A stretch of 64,000 bases of DNA from CBDDLD01 sp965230605 (GTDB lineage: Bacteria > Bacteroidota > Bacteroidia > Flavobacteriales > Flavobacteriaceae): positions 1 to 64,000 of the forward strand of contig CBDDLD010000004.1 in NCBI GenBank assembly GCA_965230605.1. The letters run 5' to 3'. Both the position numbers and the translations under genes were made by a program. Shown piece after piece: positions 34,401-42,548 of this stretch. Position 1 is the first letter of the stretch; the number at the start of each line of letters is the position of its first letter. Below the pieces are notes generated by a model. That model saw only the letters and a program-made list of their open reading frames with translations. It had not been told where the DNA came from and did not search any database.

Positions 34401-34917
34401 AGGAGACGGTAGTGAACAGAATGGTGAAGGCAACCAAAACGGCGAAGGTAATCAAGAGGGAAAAGATGGAAAGAAGAATGGTTATGGAGAAGGAAGTGAA
34501 GAAGAGCTTAATGGTGAGCTATACAAAATATACAAGCAACAACAACAATTAAGACAGGCCTTACAAGACAAGATAGGAAGAGAAGGTACTAAAGGTTCAG
34601 CAGGAGAACTTATAAAGCAAATGGAAGAAATAGAACTGGATCTAATCAACAAAGGATTCACAAATCAAACGCTTCAAAAAATGATGGACCTTCAGCATCA
34701 ATTACTAAAATTAGAAAACGCTACGTTTTTGCAGGGACAAGATAATAAACGAGAGTCTGAAACAAATAAAAGGGCATTCAACTCCAATTCTGGTAGTCAA
34801 ATCCCTAAAGCGAAATCCTATTTTAATACCATAGAAATATTAAATAGACAAGCCTTACCTTTGCGAGATAGTTACAAGAAAAAGATTCAAGACTATTTCA
34901 AGAAAACCAATGATTAG
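31423..34917 (+). CDS. DUF4175 family large membrane protein
   Basis: A 1164-residue protein. Two or three hydrophobic segments lie in the first 170 residues (about 25-45, 53-80 and 145-165), followed by a beta-rich region to about 480 and then a very long charged coiled-coil stretch (480-800, runs of E/K/Q). At about 770 there is a Gly run, and 920-1020 is low-complexity G/Q/E/N-rich. It ends with a helical domain. It matches the Bacteroidota DUF4175 group, whose function is unknown; a cell-envelope scaffold role is a guess. It overlaps ybeY by 8 bases. Confidence 0.87.
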   Translation: MSNFETIQAKLEQFIKRFYVNELLKGTILFFAIGLLYFLITLFIEYVFWLNPTARTVLFWTFIGVELILFSKFIVIPLAQLFKLRKGIDYEVASKIIGDHFPEVNDKLLNVLQLNQSPHQSELLIASIEQKSAELRPIPFQTAINFKANIKYLKYAAIPVLIMLMSYITGKIDWFSDSYKRVVNYQTAYEPPAPFQFFVINDDLNAIENKDFKLLVSAVGDVIPENAQIHYNDQTYFLQNIAPGEFQYVFQQPKEAVSFNLSANDINSKDYNLNVVKVPTLVNFEMTLDYPSYTKKQDEVLKSTGSATIPEGTKVMWNVKAKSTDEVKIYAEDTLVFSNNEPNVFDASKRVFKNYNYNIATSNENLEDYENLAFSLNVIKDTYPELTLKVEKDSIDQQSLYFYGQASDDYGLSKLNLVYYPQGKEDEKQIENITISSSNFAEFVSAFPDQLNLEDGISYELYFEVYDNDAMHNYKRTKSTVFNYRKLTKDEEEAKQLQQQNETIKNIGETFDKLQEQDKELEEFSKTQKEKEALNFNDKKKFENFLKRQKEQEQLMKNFNKKLQENLEEFQDEKEEKDQFKEDLKERLKDNEEQLQKDEKLLEELEKLKDKINKEEFTQKLEELAKQNKNKKRSMQQLLELTKRFYVTKKAEKIKNELEKLAKEQEDLSNKDKNENTKEAQEEINKKFEDIQKDLDDLKKENNALRKPMPIPTDKRDEERIKKDQEAAKEALEQKEQKEKEQQPQEAQEQQQNAEKKQKSAAQKMKQMSKKLAKMMPSGGGGGGGEQLAEDAEMLRQILDNLVLFSFDEEKLMDQFKSIDINHNQYGKFIIKQSNLREHFEHIDDSLFALSLRQPTLSEEVNKQITDVYFNIDKALGQLSENRLYQGISSQQYTITATNVLANFLSDVLDNMEMQMNPGQGSGGQDMQLPDIIMSQEELNKKMEEGVKKSEEGQQKEGQEGKEGEKGEQGQQQKGNQGQQGEQQSQGGQQGQQGDGSEQNGEGNQNGEGNQEGKDGKKNGYGEGSEEELNGELYKIYKQQQQLRQALQDKIGREGTKGSAGELIKQMEEIELDLINKGFTNQTLQKMMDLQHQLLKLENATFLQGQDNKRESETNKRAFNSNSGSQIPKAKSYFNTIEILNRQALPLRDSYKKKIQDYFKKTND
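34250..34480 (+). repeat. Low-complexity Gly/Gln/Glu-coding stretch
   Basis: A run of GGCCAGCAA, GGTCAACAA and GGCGAAGGT-like codon repeats within the DUF4175 gene encodes a flexible G-Q-Q/G-E-G linker. Imperfect repeats of this kind can change length by slippage. Confidence 0.7.
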
Positions 34918-35317
34918 TTTTAATTATGAATTAGATTTTTCTCTTAATGATGAAGCGGCAACCTCTAGATGGTTGTCTGAAATCATAAGGGCAGAAGACT
35001 GCGCAGAAGGTGATATCAACTATATCTTTTGTAGTGATAACTATTTACATAAACTCAATGTTGAATATTTGAATCACGACACGTATACAGACATTATAAG
35101 CTTCGATTATTCAGTAGGAAAAGAACTACACGGCGATATTTATATTTCTGTGGATAGAGTGAGGGAAAATGCGCTAACTTTTAACCAATCTTTTAATGAC
35201 GAATTGTCCAGAGTGATGGTTCATGGCGTTTTGCATTATTGTGGTTATAAGGACAAGACTGAATCAGAAAAAACAAAGATGAGGTCTAAAGAAGATCATT
35301 ATTTGAGGCTGCGTTAA
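34910..35317 (+). CDS. ybeY: Endoribonuclease YbeY
   Basis: A 135-residue zinc-dependent RNase involved in 16S rRNA 3' maturation and ribosome quality control. The zinc site HGVLHYCGYKD (about 104-114) matches the family H-G-x-L-H-x-x-G-Y-D-H motif with the last His replaced (…GYKDK), a variation seen in Bacteroidota. TDIISFDY is the second conserved block. The start codon overlaps the end of the DUF4175 gene, so translation is coupled. Confidence 0.93.
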   Translation: MISFNYELDFSLNDEAATSRWLSEIIRAEDCAEGDINYIFCSDNYLHKLNVEYLNHDTYTDIISFDYSVGKELHGDIYISVDRVRENALTFNQSFNDELSRVMVHGVLHYCGYKDKTESEKTKMRSKEDHYLRLR

Positions 35318-35334
35318 TATTGTGATTTTCAACG

Positions 35335-35342
35335 TATATTTG
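35335..35342 (+). promoter_or_regulatory. Candidate -7 box for mnmG
   Basis: TATATTTG fits TAnnTTTG, 58 bases before mnmG and just upstream of the first parS-like site. No well-spaced -33 TTG is evident. Confidence 0.4.
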
Positions 35343-35361
35343 CAAACTTTTAATAAGATTG

Positions 35362-35377
35362 TGTTCCACGTGGAACA
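35362..35377. other. parS-like centromere site 1
   Basis: TGTTCCACGTGGAACA is a perfect 16-base palindrome matching the parS consensus bound by chromosomal ParB (the B. subtilis form is TGTTTCACGTGAAACA). It lies in the leader of mnmG, 23 bases before the start codon. parS near mnmG is typical of origin-proximal DNA. Confidence 0.9.
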
Positions 35378-35400
35378 TATATATAATAGAACTAAAAAAA

Positions 35401-37272
35401 ATGTTTAACGAAGTATATGATGTAATTGTTGTTGGTGCTGGGCACGCTGGTAGTGAAGCCGCCGCCGCTGCTGCCAATATGGGAAGTAAGACTTTGTTAA
35501 TTACGATGAACCTTCAGAACATCGCGCAGATGTCATGTAACCCGGCAATGGGAGGAATAGCTAAAGGCCAAATTGTAAGAGAAATTGATGCGCTTGGCGG
35601 CTATAGTGGTATTGTTTCTGATACTTCTGCGATTCAGTTTAAAATGCTTAATAAGTCTAAGGGTCCTGCTATGTGGAGCCCTAGGGTTCAAAGTGACAGA
35701 ATGCGTTTTGCTGAAGACTGGAGACTGCTTTTAGAAAGAACACCTAATCTTGATTTTTACCAGGAAATGGTGTCGGGGTTAATTGTAGAACAAGGACAAG
35801 TAAAAGGAGTAAAAACATCTTTAGGTATAGAGGTGAAAGCTAAAACGGTTGTCCTTACTAATGGTACTTTCTTAAATGGTCTTATTCATATAGGAGATAA
35901 AAACTTTGGAGGAGGAAGAGCAGGTGAAAGAGCTGCTACTGGTATTACAGAACAACTGATTGATTTTGGTTTTGACTCCGGGAGAATGAAAACGGGAACA
36001 CCACCAAGAGTAGATGGAAGGTCTTTAGATTATTCTAAAATGATTGAGCAGCCAGGTGATGAAAACCCTGAAAAGTTTTCCTATTTAGATGCTACAAAGC
36101 CGTTAAAAGAACAACGGTCTTGTCATATGACATATACAAGTCCGGAGGTGCATGATTTACTTAGAGAAGGGTTTGATCGTTCCCCTATGTTTAATGGCCG
36201 AATCAAAAGTATAGGACCCCGTTACTGCCCATCCATTGAAGATAAGATTCATCGATTTGCTGATAAAGATAGGCACCAGCTCTTTGTTGAGCCTGAGGGC
36301 TGGAATACGGTTGAGGTTTACGTCAATGGATTTTCTACATCGCTTCCTGAAGATGTTCAGTTTAAGGCGCTACGTTCTGTAGAAGGCTTTGAAAAAGTAA
36401 AATTCTTTAGACCTGGATATGCTATTGAATACGATTATTTCCCACCCACTCAATTAAAGCACACTTTAGAAACAAAATTAATTGATGGATTGTTTTTTGC
36501 CGGACAGATTAATGGTACAACAGGATATGAAGAAGCTGCCTCTCAAGGACTAATGGCGGGTATAAACGCCAGCTTAAAAGTGCAAGAAAAAGATCCCTTT
36601 ACATTAAAAAGAGATGAAGCTTATATAGGCGTTTTAATAGATGATCTAATTACTAAAGGCACAGAAGAACCTTATCGAATGTTTACATCTAGGGCAGAAT
36701 ACAGAACTCTGCTTAGACAAGATAATGCCGATTTTAGATTAACACCTAAAGGATATGAACTTGGATTAGCAAGTGAAAAACGACTAAGACGAATGGAGCA
36801 AAAGCAATCAGAATCAGATGCGTTTGTTCAATTCTTTAGAGAAACTAGTGTAAAACCAGAGGAGGCTAATCCGGTGTTAGAATCTAAAAATTCTTCACCA
36901 GTTAAGCAGTCAGACAAGATGTTTAAAATCTTTTCTAGGCCTAATATTTCTATAAAAGATGTCAGAAAGTTTAAAGCTGTAGAAGCCTATATAAGTGAAA
37001 ATAATTTAGACAGAGAAGTCATAGAGCAAACAGAAATTCAAGTAAAATACTCGGGTTATATAGAGAAAGAAAAGAACAATGCCGATAAATTAAGCCGACT
37101 AGAAAACTTAAAAATCCCTGCTAATTTTGATTACTCTGTATTAAAATCTATGAGTTTAGAAGCTAGAGAAAAGCTAAAAAAAATCCAACCTGTAACTGTA
37201 TCACAAGCCTCTAGAATTAGTGGTGTTTCACCAAGTGATATTTCGGTTTTATTAGTTTATTTAGGAAGGTAA
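35401..37272 (+). CDS. mnmG: tRNA uridine-5-carboxymethylaminomethyl modification enzyme MnmG
   Basis: A 623-residue FAD enzyme that, with MnmE, modifies U34 in the wobble position of several tRNAs. The ATG used gives MFNEVYDVIVVGAGHAGSEAA with the FAD-binding GxGxAGxEA motif; the longer in-frame start would place parS inside the coding region. MSCNPAMGGIAKGQIVREIDALGG and GTFLNGLIHIG are the family signatures; the MnmE-binding C-terminal domain ends with SRISGVSPSDISVLLVYL. It is flanked on both sides by parS-like sites. Confidence 0.97.
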   Translation: MFNEVYDVIVVGAGHAGSEAAAAAANMGSKTLLITMNLQNIAQMSCNPAMGGIAKGQIVREIDALGGYSGIVSDTSAIQFKMLNKSKGPAMWSPRVQSDRMRFAEDWRLLLERTPNLDFYQEMVSGLIVEQGQVKGVKTSLGIEVKAKTVVLTNGTFLNGLIHIGDKNFGGGRAGERAATGITEQLIDFGFDSGRMKTGTPPRVDGRSLDYSKMIEQPGDENPEKFSYLDATKPLKEQRSCHMTYTSPEVHDLLREGFDRSPMFNGRIKSIGPRYCPSIEDKIHRFADKDRHQLFVEPEGWNTVEVYVNGFSTSLPEDVQFKALRSVEGFEKVKFFRPGYAIEYDYFPPTQLKHTLETKLIDGLFFAGQINGTTGYEEAASQGLMAGINASLKVQEKDPFTLKRDEAYIGVLIDDLITKGTEEPYRMFTSRAEYRTLLRQDNADFRLTPKGYELGLASEKRLRRMEQKQSESDAFVQFFRETSVKPEEANPVLESKNSSPVKQSDKMFKIFSRPNISIKDVRKFKAVEAYISENNLDREVIEQTEIQVKYSGYIEKEKNNADKLSRLENLKIPANFDYSVLKSMSLEAREKLKKIQPVTVSQASRISGVSPSDISVLLVYLGR

Positions 37273-37281
37273 ATGTGAAAA

Positions 37282-37297
37282 TGTTTCACGTGGAACA
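37282..37297. other. parS-like centromere site 2
   Basis: TGTTTCACGTGGAACA, one base from perfect symmetry, directly after the mnmG stop codon. With site 1 it forms a pair 1.9 kb apart around mnmG, a clustered arrangement expected for a chromosomal ParB loading zone. Confidence 0.88.
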
Positions 37298-37321
37298 TCT
37301 TTTTGTAGGTAACAATAATTT

Positions 37322-38176
37322 ATGATTTCTGAAAACGATATTCATATAAAAGTAAAAGACCACTCAGTTTCTGGAGAGGTGTTTACACTTAAAAGAGACT
37401 CTATTTACGATTATCTTATTACATCACCTCAGCCTTCCTTAGAGCAACTTCCAAATTATTATAAGAGTGAAGATTATATTTCGCATACCAATAGCAAACG
37501 AAATATTTTTGAAGCTGTTTATCATATGGTAAGGAAGGTTTCTATTTCAAAAAAAGTCAACCTTATTAACTCTCAATTTACTGAAGACAAAAAAATATTA
37601 GACATTGGATGCGGGACAGGCGATTTTTTACATGCAGTAAAAAAAGAAGATTGGAATGTTGTCGGAATAGAGCCTAATGAATCGGCACGTCAAATTGCAA
37701 TTTCAAAAGTAGGCAAGGACATATATGATACAGATCATTTAATGTCTTTACCGTCAGATACATTTGACATCATTACACTTTGGCATGTTCTTGAGCATTT
37801 ACCTAAACTTGAAGAACATATACAATTAATTAAATCACTGTTGAAAGAAAACGGAACATTAATTGTAGCTGTCCCAAATTACAATAGCTTTGATGCAAAT
37901 CATTACAAACAATTTTGGGCTGCTTATGATGTTCCTAGACATCTTTGGCATTTTTCCAGAAAAGCAATTCAAACACTTTTCGGTACAGTTCAGTTAAATG
38001 TCGAAAAAGAGCTTCCTATGAAATTTGACTCTTATTACGTGTCGCTTCTATCTGAAAAATATAAGTCCGGTTTTATGAACCCCTTCAAAGCATTTTGGAT
38101 TGGTCTTAAATCAAACCTAAAAGCAAATCGTACAAAAGAGTATTCATCCATCATATATATACTCAAAAATCAATAA
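37322..38176 (+). CDS. Class I SAM-dependent methyltransferase
   Basis: A 284-residue enzyme with the SAM-binding motif I KILDIGCGTGDFLHAV (about 92-107) and motif post-I VVGIEPNESA; ITLWHVLEHLPKLEEHI is motif II as in the UbiG/methyltransf_23 type. The N-terminal 80 residues contain SPQPSLEQLPNYYKSEDYISH, the usual head of Bacteroidota methyltransferases of this sort. Substrate unknown. It starts 25 bases after the second parS and may be cotranscribed with mnmG. Confidence 0.87.
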   Translation: MISENDIHIKVKDHSVSGEVFTLKRDSIYDYLITSPQPSLEQLPNYYKSEDYISHTNSKRNIFEAVYHMVRKVSISKKVNLINSQFTEDKKILDIGCGTGDFLHAVKKEDWNVVGIEPNESARQIAISKVGKDIYDTDHLMSLPSDTFDIITLWHVLEHLPKLEEHIQLIKSLLKENGTLIVAVPNYNSFDANHYKQFWAAYDVPRHLWHFSRKAIQTLFGTVQLNVEKELPMKFDSYYVSLLSEKYKSGFMNPFKAFWIGLKSNLKANRTKEYSSIIYILKNQ

Positions 38177-38395
38177 ATACTTAAAATAAGCGTTTTTAAA
38201 TAAGGTTCTCTAGTGTGCCTTGATAATCACATATGAAGTTTTTAAAACGCATTTAAAACCGCTTACAATAATTAATCCTCCATAGATAATGCCTATAGAA
38301 AGGGGTTTTACACATAATTTTAATTTATAGGAAAAAAAAGAGCCTTACTGGGAACAACTTTTATAAATTTGCAGCATCTAAAAAAATTATAGATT
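38177..38395. other. Noncoding gap before the OmpH-like gene
   Basis: Just over 200 AT-rich bases with no open frame, terminator hairpin or RNA gene that I can see, apart from the -7 box at its right end. Confidence 0.4.
38364..38371 (+). promoter_or_regulatory. Candidate -7 box for the OmpH-like gene
   Basis: TAAATTTG matches TAnnTTTG, 25 bases before the start codon. Confidence 0.5.
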
Positions 38396-38920
38396 ATGAA
38401 ATCAGTATTAAAACTTCTGACAGTTTTATTTCTATTCACCTCATGTCAGCAAGAACAGAAAATCGCTTATGTGGATAGAGCAGAAGTTATAAATAATTAC
38501 AAAGCCAAATTAGATATCGAAGAACGATTCAATATTAAAAACGAGGCTTTTATTAAAAGACGTGATAGCCTTATTAAGAATTATGAATTTGAAAGAAAAG
38601 AAGCGAGCATAAAAGCCCAACGCATGAACCAGGCCGAGATACAAAAACTAGCACAAGAGTACCAACAAAGAGAGGCGCTTTTAGGACAACAATTACAATA
38701 TGAACAGCAAGTGCTTCAGAAAGAGTTTGATACTGAGTTAGATTCTACAATTGCTAAAGTGAAACGCTTTGTTCAAAAGTATGGTAAAGAAAACGGGTAT
38801 ACATTTATATTAGGAACAAGCGAAGCTACCAATACCGTAATGTATGGCCCAGAGCAGAAAGACATATCTAAAGAAATATTAGAGGGGTTAAATGCTGCTT
38901 ACGACAAGAAAGAAAAATAA
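38396..38920 (+). CDS. OmpH/Skp-family periplasmic chaperone-like lipoprotein
   Basis: A 174-residue protein with a lipoprotein signal: MKSVLKLLTVLFLFTSCQQ has a lipobox cysteine at residue 17. The rest is an OmpH/Skp form: a beta strand IAYVDRAEVINNY, a long coiled coil (about 40-130, rich in Q/E/R), and a return to the small beta domain (YTFILGTSEATNTVMYG). Skp family members hold unfolded outer-membrane proteins in the periplasm; a lipid-anchored version is an unusual but not unknown form in this phylum. Ends at a strong hairpin. Confidence 0.85.
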   Translation: MKSVLKLLTVLFLFTSCQQEQKIAYVDRAEVINNYKAKLDIEERFNIKNEAFIKRRDSLIKNYEFERKEASIKAQRMNQAEIQKLAQEYQQREALLGQQLQYEQQVLQKEFDTELDSTIAKVKRFVQKYGKENGYTFILGTSEATNTVMYGPEQKDISKEILEGLNAAYDKKEK

Positions 38921-38945
38921 ACTAAACCAAAACGCATAATTAATT

Positions 38946-38975
38946 GAAAGTCAGGTTTTTGCCTGACTTTTTTTA
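38946..38975 (+). terminator. Intrinsic terminator after the OmpH-like gene
   Basis: AAAGTCAGG pairs with CCTGACTTT over a 6-base loop, followed by a T-run. It overlaps the 3' end of the convergent delta' gene by some 25 bases. Confidence 0.9.
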
Positions 38976-40114
38976 TGCAATAAACGTGTGAGTTTAATAG
39001 ATAAATCTGTTAGAATTATTTTAGAATTTCCATTTCGTTCTATATGGTATATAGCCGTTTCTAATTCAGATGTTATGTCTATAATGTTACCATCATGCAC
39101 AAATGGAGCAAACTTCTCTAGTTTAAAACCTTCACTTTTAGTTTCTATATAAACGAGATTAGTAACACTGTAATTGTACAACATGGCCTGTCTAAACAAG
39201 TCTATACAAAAATGAAGAAATTGCTTTTGAGTTTCTCGTCCGGTTTTTGCCACGGTTTCACTCCATGATATGAGATCGTGAATAGCACTTTTATTGCCTT
39301 TAGCTTTAAATGCAGATCTTACCCAATAGACAAACCACTCTTCAAATTGAATGTCTTCACTATCTTGATATACAAGATCAGATGCTTTGTTGTAATTACC
39401 ATTGGATTGATGCGCAATTTTTGTGGCTACAGAAGCTTCAAGGTCATAATTCTTAACCAGTGCGTTTTTGATATCTACTTCTGCTAGAGGAGGAAAATGA
39501 AGCACTTGACACCTAGATTTAATGGTGTTTATAATCTTTTCTTCATCCTCGGCAATAAGAATGAATATGGTTTTTTCTGGTGGCTCTTCTATAAGCTTGA
39601 GTAACTTGTTCGCACAAGCAGTGTTCATTTTTTCAGCCATCCATATAAGCATAACCTTATAACCACCTTCATAGGACTTTAGAGCTAAAGATTTCACAAT
39701 ATCTTGAGCCTCATCTACCCCTATCTGCCCTTGCTTATTATCAACCCCTAACAACCTATACCAATCAAATAAGTTACCATAGGGTTGCTGCGACAAAAGT
39801 TGACGCCACTCTTCCATAAAGTGCTTAGAAACAGGATGCGATTTTACTCTATCATTAGATGTTACAGGGAAAGCAAAATGAAGATCCGGGTGCGAAAAAC
39901 TATTAAATTTCAAATTACATGCATCGTTTCCTGTATTGTTTTCCGAACCTGCATTATTGCACAAGATATATTGGGCATAAGCAATAGCCATGGGTAATGT
40001 CCCTGAGCCTTCCGGACCAACAAATAATTGAGCATGAGGTATTCGCCCTTGATCAGCACTAACTGTTAAGTGATTCTTTATATGTGATTGTCCAAGAATG
40101 TCGGAAAAAAGCAT
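38951..40114 (-). CDS. holB: DNA polymerase III delta' subunit
   Basis: A 387-residue clamp-loader subunit. It has the gene family's opening (GQSHIKNHLTVSADQGRIPHAQLFVGPEGSGTL) but the Walker A-like GPEGSGT replaces the canonical GKT, as expected for a delta' that does not hydrolyse ATP. VDEAQDIVKSLALKSYEGGYKVMLIWMAEKMN and NKLLKLIEEPPEKTIFILIAE are AAA+ sensor/Walker B-like regions; the SRC motif is in IKSRCQVLHFPPL. It works in replication, loading the beta clamp. Divergent from the DUF2652-like gene. Confidence 0.92.
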   Translation of the reverse strand: MLFSDILGQSHIKNHLTVSADQGRIPHAQLFVGPEGSGTLPMAIAYAQYILCNNAGSENNTGNDACNLKFNSFSHPDLHFAFPVTSNDRVKSHPVSKHFMEEWRQLLSQQPYGNLFDWYRLLGVDNKQGQIGVDEAQDIVKSLALKSYEGGYKVMLIWMAEKMNTACANKLLKLIEEPPEKTIFILIAEDEEKIINTIKSRCQVLHFPPLAEVDIKNALVKNYDLEASVATKIAHQSNGNYNKASDLVYQDSEDIQFEEWFVYWVRSAFKAKGNKSAIHDLISWSETVAKTGRETQKQFLHFCIDLFRQAMLYNYSVTNLVYIETKSEGFKLEKFAPFVHDGNIIDITSELETAIYHIERNGNSKIILTDLSIKLTRLLHKKSQAKT

Positions 40115-40211
40115 AAAGCAAATATAACCTTTGTTTTAACAAATTATTTTAGTTTCCTGATATAAAATCGCACTATTTTAGAGCTACTATAACCGAGTAT
40201 AAAAATCGCAC

Positions 40212-41279
40212 GTGTCCAATAAAGCATTATTATTTATTCCAGACATTTCCGGGTTTACAGAATTTGTGAGTCATACAGCAATTACGCATAGCAAGCATAT
40301 TATTAGCGAGCTTTTAGAATTGCTAATAGACAATAATATTACGGGCTTAGAATTGGCAGAAATAGAAGGGGATGCGCTTTTTATGTATAAAACGACAGAA
40401 CGCCCTATTTTTAATGATATTGAAGCTCAAGTGAAAGCAATGTATATTGCTTTTCACAAGCACTTAAAACGCTACGAGTACGAGCGCATTTGTCGTTGTG
40501 GAGCCTGTTCATCGGCCTATAACTTAAGTTTGAAATTTGTGATTCATTATGGTGAAGTGGATTTTATTACTGTTAAAAATATCACCAAACCTTTTGGAGA
40601 AGAAGTCATCAAAATACACAGGTTGCTTAAAAACAAAATAGATATAAAAGAGTATGCACTATATACAGATACTATATTAGAAGAAGAGAGTAATCATGAA
40701 ATAATCGAGGGAGAATATGATTTTGGAAAAATTAAGTATAGCTTTAAATCACTAGCTCACTATCTATCTGAAATCCCAGAAATTGAACCTATACCAGAAG
40801 ACGTCCCAAAACATAAAATAATTAGTAAATCTACTCATGTAAAACTTCCTATTCTCGATTTATATGAAGTGATCAGTAATTTTGATTATAGACTATTGTG
40901 GGCTAAGGGTATTGATAAAGTAGAATATGAAAAAAATAGAGTAAATAGATCTGGTGAAAAACATCGTTGTTTAATTTCTGATTCTCAAGACATACACCCA
41001 ATTACAACCTCTAGGCCTTCTAAGAACAATGAATTGGTCTATGGCGAATCTACAGGAGGGGTGCCATTCATGAAAAAATTCAATATTTATTATGTTCTTA
41101 AGGAGCTAGACAAAGAAGAAACAGAACTCACCATAGAGGTTTTTGCAGATTTCAAACCATTTGGTGTTTTAATGAAGCCTCTAATAAGAAAAAATTTAAG
41201 TAAAAACATTACAGAAAATATAAAAGAACTTATATTGCTCGTCGATTCCGGATTCACATTAAAAAACCCAATTTCATAG
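40212..41279 (+). CDS. DUF2652-like protein with cyclase-like and SRPBCC-like parts
   Basis: A 355-residue protein beginning at a GTG, since no ATG precedes the conserved SNKALLFIPDISGFTEFV. The first 190 residues recall the class III nucleotide cyclase fold (DISGFTEF, EIEGDALFMYK), but I see no full set of metal-binding and base-selecting residues, so activity is unlikely. The last 150 residues look like an SRPBCC/START-type ligand-binding domain (LPILDLYEVISNFDYRLLW). The cluster CRCGAC at about 93-98 might bind a metal. It lies 2 bases before pgk; the functional tie, if any, is unclear. Confidence 0.75.
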   Translation: MSNKALLFIPDISGFTEFVSHTAITHSKHIISELLELLIDNNITGLELAEIEGDALFMYKTTERPIFNDIEAQVKAMYIAFHKHLKRYEYERICRCGACSSAYNLSLKFVIHYGEVDFITVKNITKPFGEEVIKIHRLLKNKIDIKEYALYTDTILEEESNHEIIEGEYDFGKIKYSFKSLAHYLSEIPEIEPIPEDVPKHKIISKSTHVKLPILDLYEVISNFDYRLLWAKGIDKVEYEKNRVNRSGEKHRCLISDSQDIHPITTSRPSKNNELVYGESTGGVPFMKKFNIYYVLKELDKEETELTIEVFADFKPFGVLMKPLIRKNLSKNITENIKELILLVDSGFTLKNPIS

Positions 41280-41281
41280 GA

Positions 41282-42469
41282 ATGAAAACCATAAATGACT
41301 TTAATTTTCAAGATAAAAAAGCACTCATAAGAGTAGATTTTAACGTGCCTTTGAATGATAATTTTGAAGTAACAGATGCTACTAGAATTATTTCTGCTAA
41401 GCCTACAATAATAAAGATATTAGAAGATGGCGGTAGTTGTATTTTAATGTCGCATTTGGGTAGGCCAAAAGGTATAGACACCTCATTTTCACTAAAGCAT
41501 ATTGTAAGCAAGGTAGAAGACATTTTTGGAGTAGAGGTTAAGTTTGCAAATGATTGTGTTGGCAATGAAGCCAAACAGATGGCTAAAAACTTACAGCCGG
41601 GAGAAATACTTTTATTAGAGAACCTTAGGTTTCATGACGAAGAAAAGAAAGGAGATGTTGACTTTGCAAAACAACTATCTGCCTTAGGAGACATATATGT
41701 AAATGATGCTTTTGGTACAGCACACAGAGCACACGCATCTACAACGATCATTGCTCAATTTTTCAAAAACGAAAAATGCTTTGGCAGCTTATTGGCAAGA
41801 GAGATTGAAAGCATTAAAAGGGTTTTAGAATCTGATAACAAACCTGTTTTAGCAATATTAGGAGGGGCAAAAGTATCTTCTAAAATTACTGTGATCGAAA
41901 ACATTTTAGATAAGATTGATCACCTTATAATAGGAGGAGGAATGACCTTTACATTTATAAAAGCACAAGGTGGCAATATAGGAGGATCCATTTGTGAAGA
42001 TGATAAAATGGATTTAGCACTCGATATTTTAAAACAAGCTGCAAATAAAAATGTTAAGGTGCACTTGCCTGAAGATGTTGTTGCTGCTAACGCCTTTAGT
42101 AATGATGCCGAAACACAACTAACAGATGTGAGGAGTATTCCTGATGGATGGCAAGGACTTGACGTGGGGCCAAAATCAATTGAACACTTCAATACTATTG
42201 TAAACCAATGCAAAACGATATTATGGAATGGCCCTTTAGGCGTTTTTGAAATGGATACCTTTTCAAAAGGAACTATAGCCTTAGGAGACTCAATAACAGA
42301 AGCCACAAAAAATGGCGCTTTTTCTTTAGTTGGAGGAGGCGATTCTGTTGCTGCTGTAAAGCAATTTGGTTTCGAAAATAAGGTGAGCTATGTAAGCACA
42401 GGAGGAGGCGCTATGTTAGAGAGCCTAGAAGGAAAAACACTCCCTGGAATTGCAGCTATAATGAAGTAA
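41282..42469 (+). CDS. pgk: Phosphoglycerate kinase
   Basis: A 395-residue glycolytic enzyme transferring phosphate from 1,3-bisphosphoglycerate to ADP. Substrate loops RVDFNVPLND (17-26), SHLGRPKG (59-66) and LLENLRFHDEEKKGD are present, and the nucleotide-binding C-terminal domain has AILGGAKVSSKI and GGGDSVAAVKQFG with the hinge signature. Length is normal. Only 2 bases after the DUF2652-like gene. Confidence 0.97.
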   Translation: MKTINDFNFQDKKALIRVDFNVPLNDNFEVTDATRIISAKPTIIKILEDGGSCILMSHLGRPKGIDTSFSLKHIVSKVEDIFGVEVKFANDCVGNEAKQMAKNLQPGEILLLENLRFHDEEKKGDVDFAKQLSALGDIYVNDAFGTAHRAHASTTIIAQFFKNEKCFGSLLAREIESIKRVLESDNKPVLAILGGAKVSSKITVIENILDKIDHLIIGGGMTFTFIKAQGGNIGGSICEDDKMDLALDILKQAANKNVKVHLPEDVVAANAFSNDAETQLTDVRSIPDGWQGLDVGPKSIEHFNTIVNQCKTILWNGPLGVFEMDTFSKGTIALGDSITEATKNGAFSLVGGGDSVAAVKQFGFENKVSYVSTGGGAMLESLEGKTLPGIAAIMK

Positions 42470-42548
42470 GTGATAAACTTGAGACACATTACACATATAC
42501 GAAATAGTAATAGCTATCGTTTTTAGATAGTGATTTAAAGATAAAAAG

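Noticed and set aside
34147..34552. Leucine-rich or lysine-rich small proteins on either strand in the DUF4175 gene
   Set aside because: They are shadows of the low-complexity Gly/Gln/Glu codons; composition follows from the repeat and there is no independent start context.
40205..40220. A third parS site at the CACGTG before the DUF2652-like gene
   Set aside because: Only the central hexamer matches; the flanking bases do not fit the 16-base palindrome.
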